From Rhodoferax_B sp049316285 (lineage in GTDB: Bacteria > Pseudomonadota > Gammaproteobacteria > Burkholderiales > Burkholderiaceae_C): DNA of 64,000 nucleotides. Positions within the stretch are counted from its first letter, which is position 1. Each line of letters starts with the position of its first letter. The notes beneath the pieces were generated by a model that did not search any database, was not told the origin of the DNA, and worked only from the letters and a program-made list of their open reading frames with translations. Positions 1 through 6,897 of the stretch are shown piece by piece. The stretch lies in contig NZ_JBMOXA010000007.1 in the NCBI RefSeq assembly GCF_049316285.1, positions 1-64,000 on the forward strand, in the 5' to 3' direction. The position numbers and the translations under genes are program-made.

Positions 1-708
1 CATATGGCGCAGCACGTCGCCCACGGCATGCAGGCGGCGCTTGGGCGGCTCGTACAAAAAGGCCGGCACCTTGTCCATGCGGCGGGCCACCAGCAGAAAG
101 CGCTTACGGCTTTGCGCCAGGCCATCGCCCAGCTCGCCGCAGTCGTGAGTCGTCTCACTCACCGCATAGCCGTAGTGGCGCAGCAAGCCGATGATCTGGT
201 CCAGCAGGTGGCGGCCACGGCTGGCAATGCGCGGCACGTTCTCAAAGATGAACAGGCCGGGTAAGTCATCCGCAAACGCCTCCAACATTAGCCACACCCC
301 GCGCAGGGTGAGCTCGTTCAGGGCCTGGTACTTGGCCGTCACGCTCAGCGATGCACTCAGCAGCCCGCTGAAACCCTTGCACGGCATCGAGGTAAACACG
401 ATGTCCGGGAAATGGCCATGCGCCGCACGTCGCACCGTTTCGGCCGTGGCCTCGCGCCAACCAGCGGGCGGCATGTGGCCATGAAAGGCAAGGTACTGGC
501 CCAGCGTGAACAGGTCCACACAAGCCTGCTCCACACCCGTCAGCACCTTGAAATCGCGGCAGGCACGGGCGTCCACGTCGATGCCGCCCACACACACCAT
601 CCTGCCCGGCATACCGGGAATGGAAGGGTCCGCATCTTTGAAGCCCGCCGCCCCACTACCCAGGCCGCCGCACATGTGAAAGTGCGTCACGGTTTGCACA
701 CTGGTCAT
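1..708 (-). CDS. Phage C5 cytosine DNA methyltransferase (3' end outside window)
   Basis: The reading frame is open from an ATG at 708 to the window edge, giving 236 residues without the C-terminus. It shows the C5-methyltransferase motifs in order: a glycine-rich SAM loop near residues 10-22 (MCGGLGSGAAGF), the catalytic motif IV SMPCKGFSG with Cys110, motif VI FENVP at 155-159, and motif VIII QSRKR at 199-203. Such enzymes transfer a methyl group to cytosine C5. In a phage without a visible restriction partner the likely role is protection of phage DNA from host restriction. AAGGAA lies upstream of the ATG, which overlaps the previous stop (ATGA), so it belongs to the early minus-strand operon. 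The target recognition region is not visible, so specificity cannot be stated. Confidence 0.85.
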   Translation of the reverse strand, partial: MTSVQTVTHFHMCGGLGSGAAGFKDADPSIPGMPGRMVCVGGIDVDARACRDFKVLTGVEQACVDLFTLGQYLAFHGHMPPAGWREATAETVRRAAHGHFPDIVFTSMPCKGFSGLLSASLSVTAKYQALNELTLRGVWLMLEAFADDLPGLFIFENVPRIASRGRHLLDQIIGLLRHYGYAVSETTHDCGELGDGLAQSRKRFLLVARRMDKVPAFLYEPPKRRLHAVGDVLRHM

Positions 709-1319
709 TCACATTCCTTCAGCGCGGCATCGCGCGCAACGTTGAGTTCAGCCATGGCGGCATGGGTGCCGCCGTGGTCGGGGTGAGTGCTCTTCAGCAA
801 AATGCGGTAGTGCTGCTGGATCTGGCTGGCCACGGCCGGGCCGTTGCCGTACTCAAGTACTTCGCGCCAACCGCGCTGGCTGGCCGGCGCGGGCAAGGCT
901 GTGAAGCCGGTGAAAGCACGGTCCAGAATGGCCGCGCCGCCGTGCCGCTTGATGGCCCGCATCGCCTCCAGGGTGGCGGCGATCGCGGCCAGGTTCTGCG
1001 CCACGTCGTCGTACTGGTCGACCGCCATGCAGCGCATGGGCGCCTTGGGGTTCTGCTGCCAGTACACCGCCACACCGGTGTCGCTCGGCTTGGCCTGGTT
1101 GCTGCGCGGGTAACCGTCCAGCCGGGTCTGCAGGTTGGTGCTGATGATCACGTCGTCGGTGTGAATCGACAGCTTGGCCAACTCTTCCAGCACGCGCTCC
1201 ACGCCTTGGAACACGGACAGGTCATTTCCCGACTTGCGGAACAAGCCAGGCTTGCGCGCACTGGCCGCCGTGCGCTTCCAGCCCTCCGGCCAGGTCAGCG
1301 GGTAACGGGTGGGGGTCAT
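705..1319 (-). CDS. J-domain-like phage protein
   Basis: A protein of 204 residues. The last ~45 residues resemble a DnaJ J-domain, with YRILLKSTHPDHGG containing the HPD tripeptide that stimulates Hsp70 ATPase, followed by a helix (MAELNVARDAAL). The first ~150 residues are not recognised. J-domain genes in phage early regions are thought to recruit host DnaK for replication or morphogenesis; that role is inference here. It overlaps the methyltransferase start by 4 nt and the upstream small gene by 4 nt, so it is translationally coupled. Confidence 0.7.
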   Translation of the reverse strand: MTPTRYPLTWPEGWKRTAASARKPGLFRKSGNDLSVFQGVERVLEELAKLSIHTDDVIISTNLQTRLDGYPRSNQAKPSDTGVAVYWQQNPKAPMRCMAVDQYDDVAQNLAAIAATLEAMRAIKRHGGAAILDRAFTGFTALPAPASQRGWREVLEYGNGPAVASQIQQHYRILLKSTHPDHGGTHAAMAELNVARDAALKECE

Positions 1320-1537
1320 AGCGCGTCATCCTTCAAGCGTTCCACACGGCCATCGCGGTACACCAGGCGGTTGCCGGCACGGCTGGGCAGCTGTTGCGCG
1401 GCATCGCCGCCGGCGCGGGCGCAGGGTTTCGTCAGCTCAGGGCAGTGGTAAGGCCCGGTGCTATGGGCAATGCCCACCGCCTTGGCAAACGGAATGCGCG
1501 ACTGCAGCTGGCGGCTGGTTTGCAGGTATTCGCTCAT
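1316..1537 (-). CDS. Small hypothetical early phage protein (73 aa)
   Basis: A longer frame exists upstream, but the part before Met at 1537 is a shadow of the DUF4406 gene. The ATG at 1537 has GGCGAGGTGGG upstream and overlaps that gene's stop. The protein (MSEYLQTSRQLQSRIPFAK...) is hydrophilic and contains a short PYHCPELTKPC stretch with two cysteines. No family is recognised. The overlaps on both sides support translation within the early operon. Confidence 0.6.
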   Translation of the reverse strand: MSEYLQTSRQLQSRIPFAKAVGIAHSTGPYHCPELTKPCARAGGDAAQQLPSRAGNRLVYRDGRVERLKDDAL

Positions 1538-1941
1538 TGGCCCACCTCGCCGCCGTCTGTTGAGCGGGTAAACACCGGCACGCCTGTGCGGAAGGCCTGG
1601 CCGTGGTGCGCCGCGGCGGGCTTCAACAGCGGGTCCTCCCACACGTTCAGCAGGCACTGCACGCGCACCACTCGCATCTTCAGCAGGTGCGCCACATGCA
1701 GCTCTTCCTTGCTGCCCTTGCTCAACTCCCAGCCGGGCAGCACGGCCACCGTGTCGCAGCGCAGCACCTGGGCCAGCGACATGCGCAGGTAACCCTCGTA
1801 CGTCTTGCACTCGGGCTCTGGGTTTTCGGCCGGGTTCTCCACCGTGTGGCCATGGGCGCGCAGTTGCGCGGCGGCGGCGTGAAACGCCGGGTAGTTGTAA
1901 TCGGGCAAATGGCTCATGGGCCCGGCCAGGTAGATCTTCAT
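1534..1941 (-). CDS. DUF4406 / nucleoside deoxyribosyltransferase-like protein
   Basis: The protein starts MKIYLAGPMSHLPDYNYPAF, the signature of DUF4406, a family related in fold to nucleoside 2-deoxyribosyltransferases. YLAGPM at the end of strand 1 and a later CDTVAVLPGWELSKGSKEE stretch fit a nucleotide-binding Rossmann-like fold. The start at 1941 is preferred to an upstream in-frame ATG at 1980 because it has AAGGAAA 8-10 nt before it and begins exactly at the family's conserved N-terminus. Phage members are common in early regions; the substrate is unknown. Confidence 0.75.
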   Translation of the reverse strand: MKIYLAGPMSHLPDYNYPAFHAAAAQLRAHGHTVENPAENPEPECKTYEGYLRMSLAQVLRCDTVAVLPGWELSKGSKEELHVAHLLKMRVVRVQCLLNVWEDPLLKPAAAHHGQAFRTGVPVFTRSTDGGEVGQ

Positions 1942-2147
1942 GCGCTTGGTTTCCTTTCCTCGGTAGACAGCACCAACCAATCGGCGGCGCGGGTATTGGG
2001 GTAGCTCACGTCAATGCACTGGGCAATGGCCGCGCGGCCGGCGTCGCACTCGCGCTCCACCTGCACGTCGATGTGGCCGGTGGTGTTGCGGCCCTTGCGG
2101 CGCAACTTCACGCGTATGTGCTTCAGCACGGGGGTAGCAGTCGTCAC
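1938..2147 (-). CDS. Small basic phage protein, GTG start (69 aa)
   Basis: The frame extends far upstream, but that part is the shadow of the 2150-2590 gene. GTG at 2147 with GAGAGG nine bases before it is the best start, giving MTTATPVLKHIRVKLRRKGR... The product is basic and short, ends at the DUF4406 start (4-nt overlap), and has no recognised family. Its position suggests an early-operon accessory protein. Confidence 0.5.
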   Translation of the reverse strand: MTTATPVLKHIRVKLRRKGRNTTGHIDVQVERECDAGRAAIAQCIDVSYPNTRAADWLVLSTEERKPSA

Positions 2148-2149
2148 AG

Positions 2150-2590
2150 TCAAATTCCTCTCGATGCAAAGTTGTCGATCGCCTGCACTTGCGCCAGGTG
2201 TTGGGTCAGTTGGTCGGGGCCTTCGGCTGGCAGCGGCATGCTCAGCTCGTACATCACCAGGTGCAGGCCCTTGCCCTGCCCCTCGGGGCTGGCCACCTCG
2301 GCCACGCCTATGCGGTAGTGGCCTTTGTGCGGCTCGGCCTCCACCGCCCGGGTCAGGCCCTCGGCGCGCAGCTTCCAGGCGGCACGGCGGGCCAGGGGCG
2401 TGCCTGCCAGGCGGTAACCCGCGTGCTCGGCAAACGTGGCGTAGCCCTCCACCACCAGGTCGGCCAGCGCGTCGTCTATGGCGGGTGTGCAAGTGCTGCT
2501 CAGGCCCGCCTCGAGCTGGGCACGCGGCACCCAGGTGCCGGCCTCCATCAGCCGCGTCACAAGTTCATCCATCAGCGGGGTCAACGCCAT
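2150..2590 (-). CDS. Hypothetical phage protein, possible winged-helix fold (146 aa)
   Basis: Starts MALTPLMDELVTRLMEAGTWVPRAQLEAGL. The N-terminal half, with a helix, then DDALADLVVEGYATFAEHAGYRL, reads like a small winged-helix module of the kind used to bind DNA or mediate replication contacts. This is inferred from secondary-structure pattern only. The ATG at 2590 is chosen because the longer frame upstream is antiparallel noise over the next gene. It lies 2 nt downstream of the 66-aa membrane gene in the same operon. Confidence 0.55.
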   Translation of the reverse strand: MALTPLMDELVTRLMEAGTWVPRAQLEAGLSSTCTPAIDDALADLVVEGYATFAEHAGYRLAGTPLARRAAWKLRAEGLTRAVEAEPHKGHYRIGVAEVASPEGQGKGLHLVMYELSMPLPAEGPDQLTQHLAQVQAIDNFASRGI

Positions 2591-2591
2591 C

Positions 2592-2792
2592 TCAGCGCCC
2601 TCCCCGCTGCTGGGCGCGGCGTTGCGCGGCCAGGTCAATCTCGGTCTCGGCCAGGTAGCAGCGCAGATCTGCCTCGCGGCGCCAGGCCGCCACCACCTGG
2701 TGCACATGCAACGTGAAGTGGCGCAGCCGGTACACCACCGCCTCGGCCAGCTCCAGCAGGCCCAGCACCACCCACCAGATCACAAGGCGCAT
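2592..2792 (-). CDS. Small single-pass membrane protein (66 aa)
   Basis: Starts MRLVIWWVVLGLLELAEAVVYRL, a probable membrane helix, followed by a charged cytoplasmic segment rich in Arg, Glu and Gln (helical, possibly coiled coil). The start at 2792 overlaps the end of the upstream gene (2780) by 13 nt. No family is recognised. A small membrane protein in a phage early operon could be an exclusion or regulatory peptide, but nothing in the sequence decides this. Confidence 0.55.
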   Translation of the reverse strand: MRLVIWWVVLGLLELAEAVVYRLRHFTLHVHQVVAAWRREADLRCYLAETEIDLAAQRRAQQRGGR

Positions 2793-3004
2793 GGCGTGGC
2801 CTCCAGTGGTTTGCGGCGGCGCTGTTGCACCAGGCTGGGCACCAGGTGCAACGTAGGCTTGGTCGACAAGCGCATGCAGTGCATTACCCGCGCCGCGCCC
2901 CATTCCTGCTCGGCCTGGCACATGGCATCCATAAAGCTCGCGGCGCTCACGCGGCCGCAGCGGCGGCGGCCTCGGCCGTCAAAGTGGGTTACCTTGAACA
3001 GCAT
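2780..3004 (-). CDS. Small hypothetical phage protein (74 aa)
   Basis: MLFKVTHFDGRGRRRCGRVSAASFMDAMCQAEQEW... is a short basic protein. The layout, a beta strand then a glycine/arginine turn then a helix containing FMDAMCQAEQEWG, resembles small phage proteins of unknown role found between the recombinase and replication genes. It starts 2 nt after the preceding gene's stop region and overlaps the next gene. No catalytic motif is seen. Confidence 0.5.
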   Translation of the reverse strand: MLFKVTHFDGRGRRRCGRVSAASFMDAMCQAEQEWGAARVMHCMRLSTKPTLHLVPSLVQQRRRKPLEATPCAL

Positions 3005-3006
3005 GC

Positions 3007-3420
3007 TCAGGCACCCACCACTTCGGGCAGTTCGGCCTTCTTGCAGGCGCCCTTGAGGCGCATGTCATAGGCCCAGTGCTCCAGCTCGGCGCCGGTGTTT
3101 GCCCCCTCGCCCAGCAGCGCATCCAGCAGCACATGCACTTCGCACCAGGTGTGGCGTGCATCCATGCGCAGCACCACCATGGCCGCCTCAAAGATGGCCG
3201 TGTCAACAGCGCGCAGATCGGTCAGGTCAAACGGAAAGCGCCGGCCGTTGTACAGGCCCAGCAAAAACTTGGCGGCATATCTGGATCCGCTGGTGCCTGG
3301 GTGCTGTTGCACCACGTTGTACAGCCGCAAGATGGCCGTTTGCTGCTCCGGCGTGTAACGGGCAATGGTCGTTGCACGGTGCTGCGCCATACGCTCGGCC
3401 TGGGTGGTCTGCATGTTCAT
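3007..3420 (-). CDS. Conserved phage protein with FLLGLYNG-FPFDLTDLR motif (137 aa)
   Basis: The central segment KFLLGLYNGRRFPFDLTDLRAVD followed by a helix matches a small conserved family seen in phages and integrative elements (I believe DUF7673, from memory and unverified). The start ATG lies within the 3' end of the recombinase gene (4-nt overlap), so the two are coupled. Function is unknown. Only helices and a loop rich in aromatic and acidic residues are visible. Confidence 0.6.
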   Translation of the reverse strand: MNMQTTQAERMAQHRATTIARYTPEQQTAILRLYNVVQQHPGTSGSRYAAKFLLGLYNGRRFPFDLTDLRAVDTAIFEAAMVVLRMDARHTWCEVHVLLDALLGEGANTGAELEHWAYDMRLKGACKKAELPEVVGA

Positions 3421-4139
3421 GCCCGCACCTCCGCCAGCTTCTGCGCCTTGGCCTTGGGCATGCGCCCACCCGCCACCGCGTGCATCTCGCGCTCAAAGTC
3501 TTCGCGCAGCATCTGCGTGTAAATGCCGGTGCTGGCAATGCTCTCGTGGCCCAGCGCAATCTGCGCCACCTTCAAAGCGTTCTTGCCGCGGCTGCGTTTG
3601 ATGATGTTCACACCCCGGGTGTGGCGCAGCCAGTGCGGGCTCACACCAGGTGGCAACCCGGCGGCAGCGGCCCACTTGGCCATGCGGGCTTGCAAGGTGC
3701 GCACACTCATGTGGTCGGCCAGCAACTTGCCGCGCACCACGCCGCAACGGCCCCACAGCAGCGGCGCCGCGCCCTCGGCACGCAAACCCAGGGGGCACAA
3801 CTCAGCGTTCAGCCGCAGCAGCGTCTCCAGGCACTGGCGCACCGGCTCCGTCACCATGTAGCTGTGCGGCTTGCGCTTCGCCACTTTGGCCGGTTGCCCG
3901 GGCTCCACCTTGTAGCCGTGGCCCTTGCGCTGCTCAGCGCGCATGGTCAGCCAGCCATGGGCCAAAGCCTGGCTGGCCTGCGCCGCCATCGTCGTGGCCA
4001 ACTCGTTCACCCGCATGCCCGTCTCGATCAACAGGCGCATCCAGGCATGGTCGCGCTCGGCCAGCGGCCCCGCCGCCTGCTTGGCCGCCTGCAGCAGTCG
4101 GCGCTGCTCGTCGTCCGTCAAATGTCGCTTCTGCATCAC
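3417..4139 (-). CDS. Tyrosine recombinase lacking an N-terminal core-binding domain
   Basis: The protein has 240 residues and carries all catalytic landmarks of a lambda-type integrase: Arg43 in ETGMRVNEL, His169 and Arg172 in SPHWLRHT, His198 in LGHES and the nucleophile Tyr207 in STGIYTQ. The catalytic domain begins almost at the start (LTDDEQRRLLQAAK), so the arm-binding and core-binding SAM-like domains found in normal 330-420 aa integrases are missing. It ends with a basic tail (MPKAKAQKLAEVRA). It lies inside the early operon, not next to an attachment site visible here. It could be the prophage integrase or a resolvase-like enzyme using a partner for DNA binding. Confidence 0.85.
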   Translation of the reverse strand: MMQKRHLTDDEQRRLLQAAKQAAGPLAERDHAWMRLLIETGMRVNELATTMAAQASQALAHGWLTMRAEQRKGHGYKVEPGQPAKVAKRKPHSYMVTEPVRQCLETLLRLNAELCPLGLRAEGAAPLLWGRCGVVRGKLLADHMSVRTLQARMAKWAAAAGLPPGVSPHWLRHTRGVNIIKRSRGKNALKVAQIALGHESIASTGIYTQMLREDFEREMHAVAGGRMPKAKAQKLAEVRA

Positions 4140-4246
4140 ACACTCCTTGGTTGTCGTTACCCATTACCCCATCCAGTGCCGGGCCCAGGCCCCCCAGGGC
4201 CAAAGCCAGCACCACCCCACCCAGCCAGCGCGCGGTCTGTCTCACG

Positions 4247-4495
4247 TCACCGGCTCCGGTTGTTCTTTTCACGGCGTGCGCGGTTGCGCAGCAGGCCGTA
4301 CGCGCTGCACGTCAGCGCCTTACGCATCACCGGGTTCTCCCAGGCCGCCTCGAAAGTCGGCCACCGCTGGGGTAACCAGGCGCAGGCGTCGAACACGCGG
4401 CGCGCCCACTGCTCCACCAGCACCTCGTCGGCTGGCGGTAGCGCCAGCGGCAGCTGCTGCGGGCTGGGCAAGTTCGGTTTGTGCGTGTTCGGCAT
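4247..4495 (-). CDS. Small hypothetical phage protein (82 aa)
   Basis: MPNTHKPNLPSPQQLPLALPPADEVLVEQWARRVFDACAW... has a proline-rich start, an amphipathic helix and a basic tail ending RNRARREKNNRSR. The coding quality of this frame from 4495 down to 4247 is better than that of the overlapping 4320-4625 frame. The two could be one gene broken by a frameshift near 4480. The 107 nt between this stop and the recombinase start hold no convincing gene. Confidence 0.5.
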   Translation of the reverse strand: MPNTHKPNLPSPQQLPLALPPADEVLVEQWARRVFDACAWLPQRWPTFEAAWENPVMRKALTCSAYGLLRNRARREKNNRSR

Positions 4496-4625
4496 GGCGG
4501 TACCTCGCGGTCAAAGCAGCCTTGATCTCTTGCCCAAACAGCGCGGCAATGGCGCGCGCCGGGTTCACCACATAGCCCTCAGGCACGCGGTGCTGCACGT
4601 CTTGAAGGTGTGAGGGCTTAGACAT
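4320..4625 (-). CDS. Small hypothetical phage protein, C-terminal half doubtful (101 aa)
   Basis: The first ~55 residues (MSKPSHLQDVQHRVPEGYVVNPARAIAALFGQ...) look coding and start 8 nt inside the end of the CII-like gene. After about residue 55 the frame turns into Ala/Gly/Arg-rich sequence typical of an off-frame read of high-GC DNA, where the 82-aa frame becomes the better one. Either the gene runs through, overlapping its neighbour by 176 nt, or a frameshift joins the two. Confidence 0.4.
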   Translation of the reverse strand: MSKPSHLQDVQHRVPEGYVVNPARAIAALFGQEIKAALTARYRHAEHAQTELAQPAAAAAGATASRRGAGGAVGAPRVRRLRLVTPAVADFRGGLGEPGDA

Positions 4626-5094
4626 GCACCAGGCCCTCCAGGCGCTGCAGCAGCTGCAGCACCGCGCGAATCAGTTGGTGGCCCTCTGCCTGTACGGCTT
4701 TGAAGTCGTCAACACAGAACCGGTCGTCGTCAAAGCCGCGCGCCAAGGCCTGGCACATCTGGCCCTCTTCACTGCCGATGTGGCACAGCAGCTTGCTGAT
4801 TTCGGCGTCGGTCGGCGCCGGGCCCGGCGTAATGTCAAACGTGCCCAGGTGGAACAGATGGCACAGCGCGTGCAGCACCTGCAGGTCGCCGCTGATGCGC
4901 GTCACCCAAACCACATCGCGGAGCGTGGGCTGGTGGCGGCTCTCGTCGTTGGCGTCGGCCTTGTTGTAGAGCACGCCCGGCACCATGCCAATCTCGGCCG
5001 CCATGTCGGGCACACCGTAGCGGTACACCAAGCGGCGAAAGGCTTCGTGCACGTTCACCTGGGTGGGTGACTGCGTGGCGTTTTTGGGCGTCAT
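4618..5094 (-). CDS. Phage regulatory protein of the CII/CP76 type
   Basis: The protein has 158 residues. Its N-terminal third (VNVHEAFRRLVYRYGVPDMAAEIGMVPGVLYNKADAND) matches the helix-turn-helix region of phage regulatory protein CII of the P2/186-like CP76 family: an unusual HTH with a LYNKAN-like motif, then QPTLRDVVWVTRISGD. Such proteins act on lysogeny or early promoters. It is the first large gene of the minus-strand early operon, downstream of the small RHH gene at 5198-5362, which fits a role in the lytic/lysogenic decision. Confidence 0.75.
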   Translation of the reverse strand: MTPKNATQSPTQVNVHEAFRRLVYRYGVPDMAAEIGMVPGVLYNKADANDESRHQPTLRDVVWVTRISGDLQVLHALCHLFHLGTFDITPGPAPTDAEISKLLCHIGSEEGQMCQALARGFDDDRFCVDDFKAVQAEGHQLIRAVLQLLQRLEGLVHV

Positions 5095-5185
5095 GCGTGA
5101 GTCCCGCCTGCGTCGTCACGCACCGTGACGGCAGCGCCCAAAGCCCCTACCATCCGCGTTTCTCGCAACATCACATTGGGTAAAG

Positions 5186-5197
5186 ATGTATTCACAT
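5186..5197. promoter_or_regulatory. Additional copy of RHH operator half-site
   Basis: ATGTATTCACAT recurs here, right at the end of the small RHH gene (overlapping its stop region) and about 190 bp from the two copies in the divergent intergenic region. It could let the regulator bridge two sites or control transcription entering the CII-like gene. Confidence 0.45.
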
Positions 5198-5362
5198 TTA
5201 CACCTTGTTTCCCAGGGACCGCTCCAGGCGGCTTCGCATCTCACTGCTGCGGCTTCGGCAGTTGTTCTGGGCCGCTTTGTCCAGAGCGGAAATCACATCT
5301 TTTGGGAGACGAATCACCACCGGTGTGGCCGGTAGCGGCACCTTCTTTTTCAAACCTTTCAT
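5198..5362 (-). CDS. Arc-type ribbon-helix-helix regulator (54 aa)
   Basis: This gene is only 54 codons long. The frame starts ATG at 5362 with GAGG 6-9 nt upstream and ends TAA at 5198. The product MKGLKKKVPLPATPVVIRLP... has a basic arm, a beta strand (TPVVIRLP), helix A (KDVISALDKAAQNN) and helix B (SSEMRSRLERSL), the Arc/MetJ ribbon-helix-helix layout. Such dimers bind operators through the beta ribbon. It is the first gene of the early minus-strand operon and faces a second RHH gene at 5457, so it is a Cro-like or Arc-like candidate in the prophage switch. Confidence 0.8.
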   Translation of the reverse strand: MKGLKKKVPLPATPVVIRLPKDVISALDKAAQNNCRSRSSEMRSRLERSLGNKV

Positions 5363-5372
5363 GGCACTCCTC

Positions 5373-5414
5373 ATGTATTCACATTGGCAACACTGTGAAT
5401 CTATGTGAATACAT
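5373..5414. promoter_or_regulatory. Symmetric operator between divergent RHH genes
   Basis: ATGTATTCACAT at 5373-5384 is repeated exactly in inverted orientation (ATGTGAATACAT) at 5403-5414, centres 30 bp apart, about three helical turns. A further TGTGAAT half-site lies at 5394-5400. The block sits between the start codons of the two divergent RHH genes (5362 and 5457) and must overlap both promoters. It is the expected operator for one or both proteins. Confidence 0.75.
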
Positions 5415-5456
5415 TTTTAGTGTCAAGAACTTTTTAATCAGTGGGAAAATTGCGCG

Positions 5457-5768
5457 ATGGAAAAAGAAACGTTCAAGGCACGGGAAGTGCAGCCAACAGT
5501 GCTGCGCTTGCACCCCGACATGCGTGAAGAATTGATGAGGTTGGCCAAGGCAAATGGCCGCAGTCTCAGCAAAGAGATCGCGGTGCGCCTTGAAGAGAGC
5601 TTGAAAGAAAAGAAGCACGCGGCACCGCCAATGCCATCGCAGCAGTTGCGCGCCCAAGAAAAAAGCCTGGGCGGTTTCGTCTCTGAAACCGACCAGGCCA
5701 TGCTCGATGTATTCCACTCGCTGCCGCCAAAAAAGCAGCTCGCCCTGCTTTCTCTATTTGAGGGCTAG
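5457..5768 (+). CDS. Arc-family ribbon-helix-helix repressor
   Basis: The protein has 103 residues. After a short arm the segment QPTVLRLHPDMREELMRLAKANGRSLSKEIAVRLEESL gives beta strand, helix A, turn and helix B as in P22 Arc and Mnt. The remaining ~50 residues end in a helix (DQAMLDVFHSLPPKKQLALLSLF) that could mediate oligomerisation, as the C-terminal helix of Mnt does. It is transcribed away from the early operon and sits where a prophage repressor would be. No cleavable CI-type repressor is visible in the window, so this is the best candidate for the maintenance repressor. The next gene on the same strand starts 54 nt later. Confidence 0.8.
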   Translation: MEKETFKAREVQPTVLRLHPDMREELMRLAKANGRSLSKEIAVRLEESLKEKKHAAPPMPSQQLRAQEKSLGGFVSETDQAMLDVFHSLPPKKQLALLSLFEG

Positions 5769-5822
5769 GTGGGCGGCTCGCTGTGGTCTTCCGGCCAGAA
5801 GCAGACAGTGCGTTACGCAAAC

Positions 5823-6731
5823 ATGAGCAGCACCGACCCGGTTCGACAACACTTTGTGCCACGTGGCTATCTAAGCTCTTGGGCCTGCGGAGTTGGTGCC
5901 CAACCTGGCTGGGTCTGGCGGTTCGACCGCGAACTGACGCGCGTCGATCTCAAGTCGCCTCGCAAAATCCTTCGCGAGGCGCACATTTACACCACGCGCG
6001 CGCCCGATGGAACGCACGACTATCGCTTTGAAAGATTTCTTCAAGAACGCGAGGATGCCTTCTACACAGTGCGGCAGAAGCTGTTGGCGCATGAAATGCT
6101 GGACACGCCCGAGTGGGTTGATCTTCTAGCATTCACCGCCGCAGCGCGGGTACGCACGCAGATCAATCGAGATCGTCACAGGGCACAGTGGGGGCAAGTC
6201 GTGAAGATCGGCGAAGAGATGATGAGCAAGCTGTCTGAGATGTCTCCTGACGCACGTTCGCAGTTTGCAAAGATGCAGCCCGCTAGTGGGAAGAGCAACG
6301 GTTTGACCTTGGACCAGGCACGCAAACTGCGAGACGAGCCTATTCAAACCACGCTAGTCCCCGCAATAAAAAAGCTTGTTGAGCGCTTCGACCGCATGGA
6401 GGCAGCCGTGCTTTTTGCTCAGGGGTCGGCCCGATTCATAACGTCCGACAACCCTTGCGTTTTCTACGATGCCAATGCGCGTGCTCGGCCACCCCTCAGA
6501 GCGTTTCCTGACATTGCGTCACCAACTTTTGAAGTTTCGATGCCGCTAAGCCCTATTGCATGTTTGCGCCTTGGACCAAAAAGAACCGGTCACTACGCTG
6601 TATCCGATGACAATGTCGTCGCCATCAATAATCGCACGGCTGCAGCAGCTGCCCGCTTTCTCGTCGCAACAACGCGAGAAGGATGGCCGCCGCATTGCGG
6701 GCCTGCAGATTGGCGATTGGGTGTTGACTAG
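5823..6731 (+). CDS. DUF4238 family protein, lysogenic-conversion candidate
   Basis: From ATG at 5823 the product (302 aa) starts MSSTDPVRQHFVPRGYLSSWA, with the HFVPRxYL motif that defines DUF4238, and has FITSDNPCVFYD in its second half, the family's other conserved block. The function of the family is unknown. An in-frame ATG at 5769 would add 18 residues that look non-coding. The gene follows the RHH repressor on the same strand and is closed by a terminator at 6856, so it is probably expressed from the repressor promoter in the lysogen. Base composition is visibly lower in GC than the surrounding phage genes, suggesting separate acquisition. A role in superinfection defence is inference from context only. 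Confidence 0.7.
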   Translation: MSSTDPVRQHFVPRGYLSSWACGVGAQPGWVWRFDRELTRVDLKSPRKILREAHIYTTRAPDGTHDYRFERFLQEREDAFYTVRQKLLAHEMLDTPEWVDLLAFTAAARVRTQINRDRHRAQWGQVVKIGEEMMSKLSEMSPDARSQFAKMQPASGKSNGLTLDQARKLRDEPIQTTLVPAIKKLVERFDRMEAAVLFAQGSARFITSDNPCVFYDANARARPPLRAFPDIASPTFEVSMPLSPIACLRLGPKRTGHYAVSDDNVVAINNRTAAAAARFLVATTREGWPPHCGPADWRLGVD

Positions 6732-6855
6732 GCGACTGCGGATTGCGGCGGTTAGGCTAGCCCATGCCGTCGTCGCTTCCCGCACGTAATCGACAATATC
6801 GATTCAATTGAGCAAATTCCGCTTGGGTCCCAAAGCTCTCAAATCGGACTATATA

Positions 6856-6882
6856 CAGGCCCGGCTAGCCTGGCTTTTTTTT
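6856..6882 (+). terminator. Rho-independent terminator after DUF4238 gene
   Basis: CAGGC at 6856-6860 pairs with GCCTG at 6868-6872 around a 7-nt loop, followed by GC and eight T residues to 6882. It closes the plus-strand repressor-DUF4238 unit before the convergent membrane gene. Confidence 0.65.
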
Positions 6883-6897
6883 CGCCAAAACTAGTAC

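Noticed and set aside
3934..4272. 112-aa minus-strand frame with a hydrophobic start
   Set aside because: Most of it overlaps the recombinase in another frame and becomes low-complexity; only the first ~40 residues look membrane-like.
3099..4613. 504-aa plus-strand open frame
   Set aside because: Antisense to the recombinase and its neighbours, which carry real motifs.
5125..5535. 136-aa plus-strand frame over the RHH switch
   Set aside because: It covers the antisense of the 54-aa RHH gene and the operator; composition is not coding-like.
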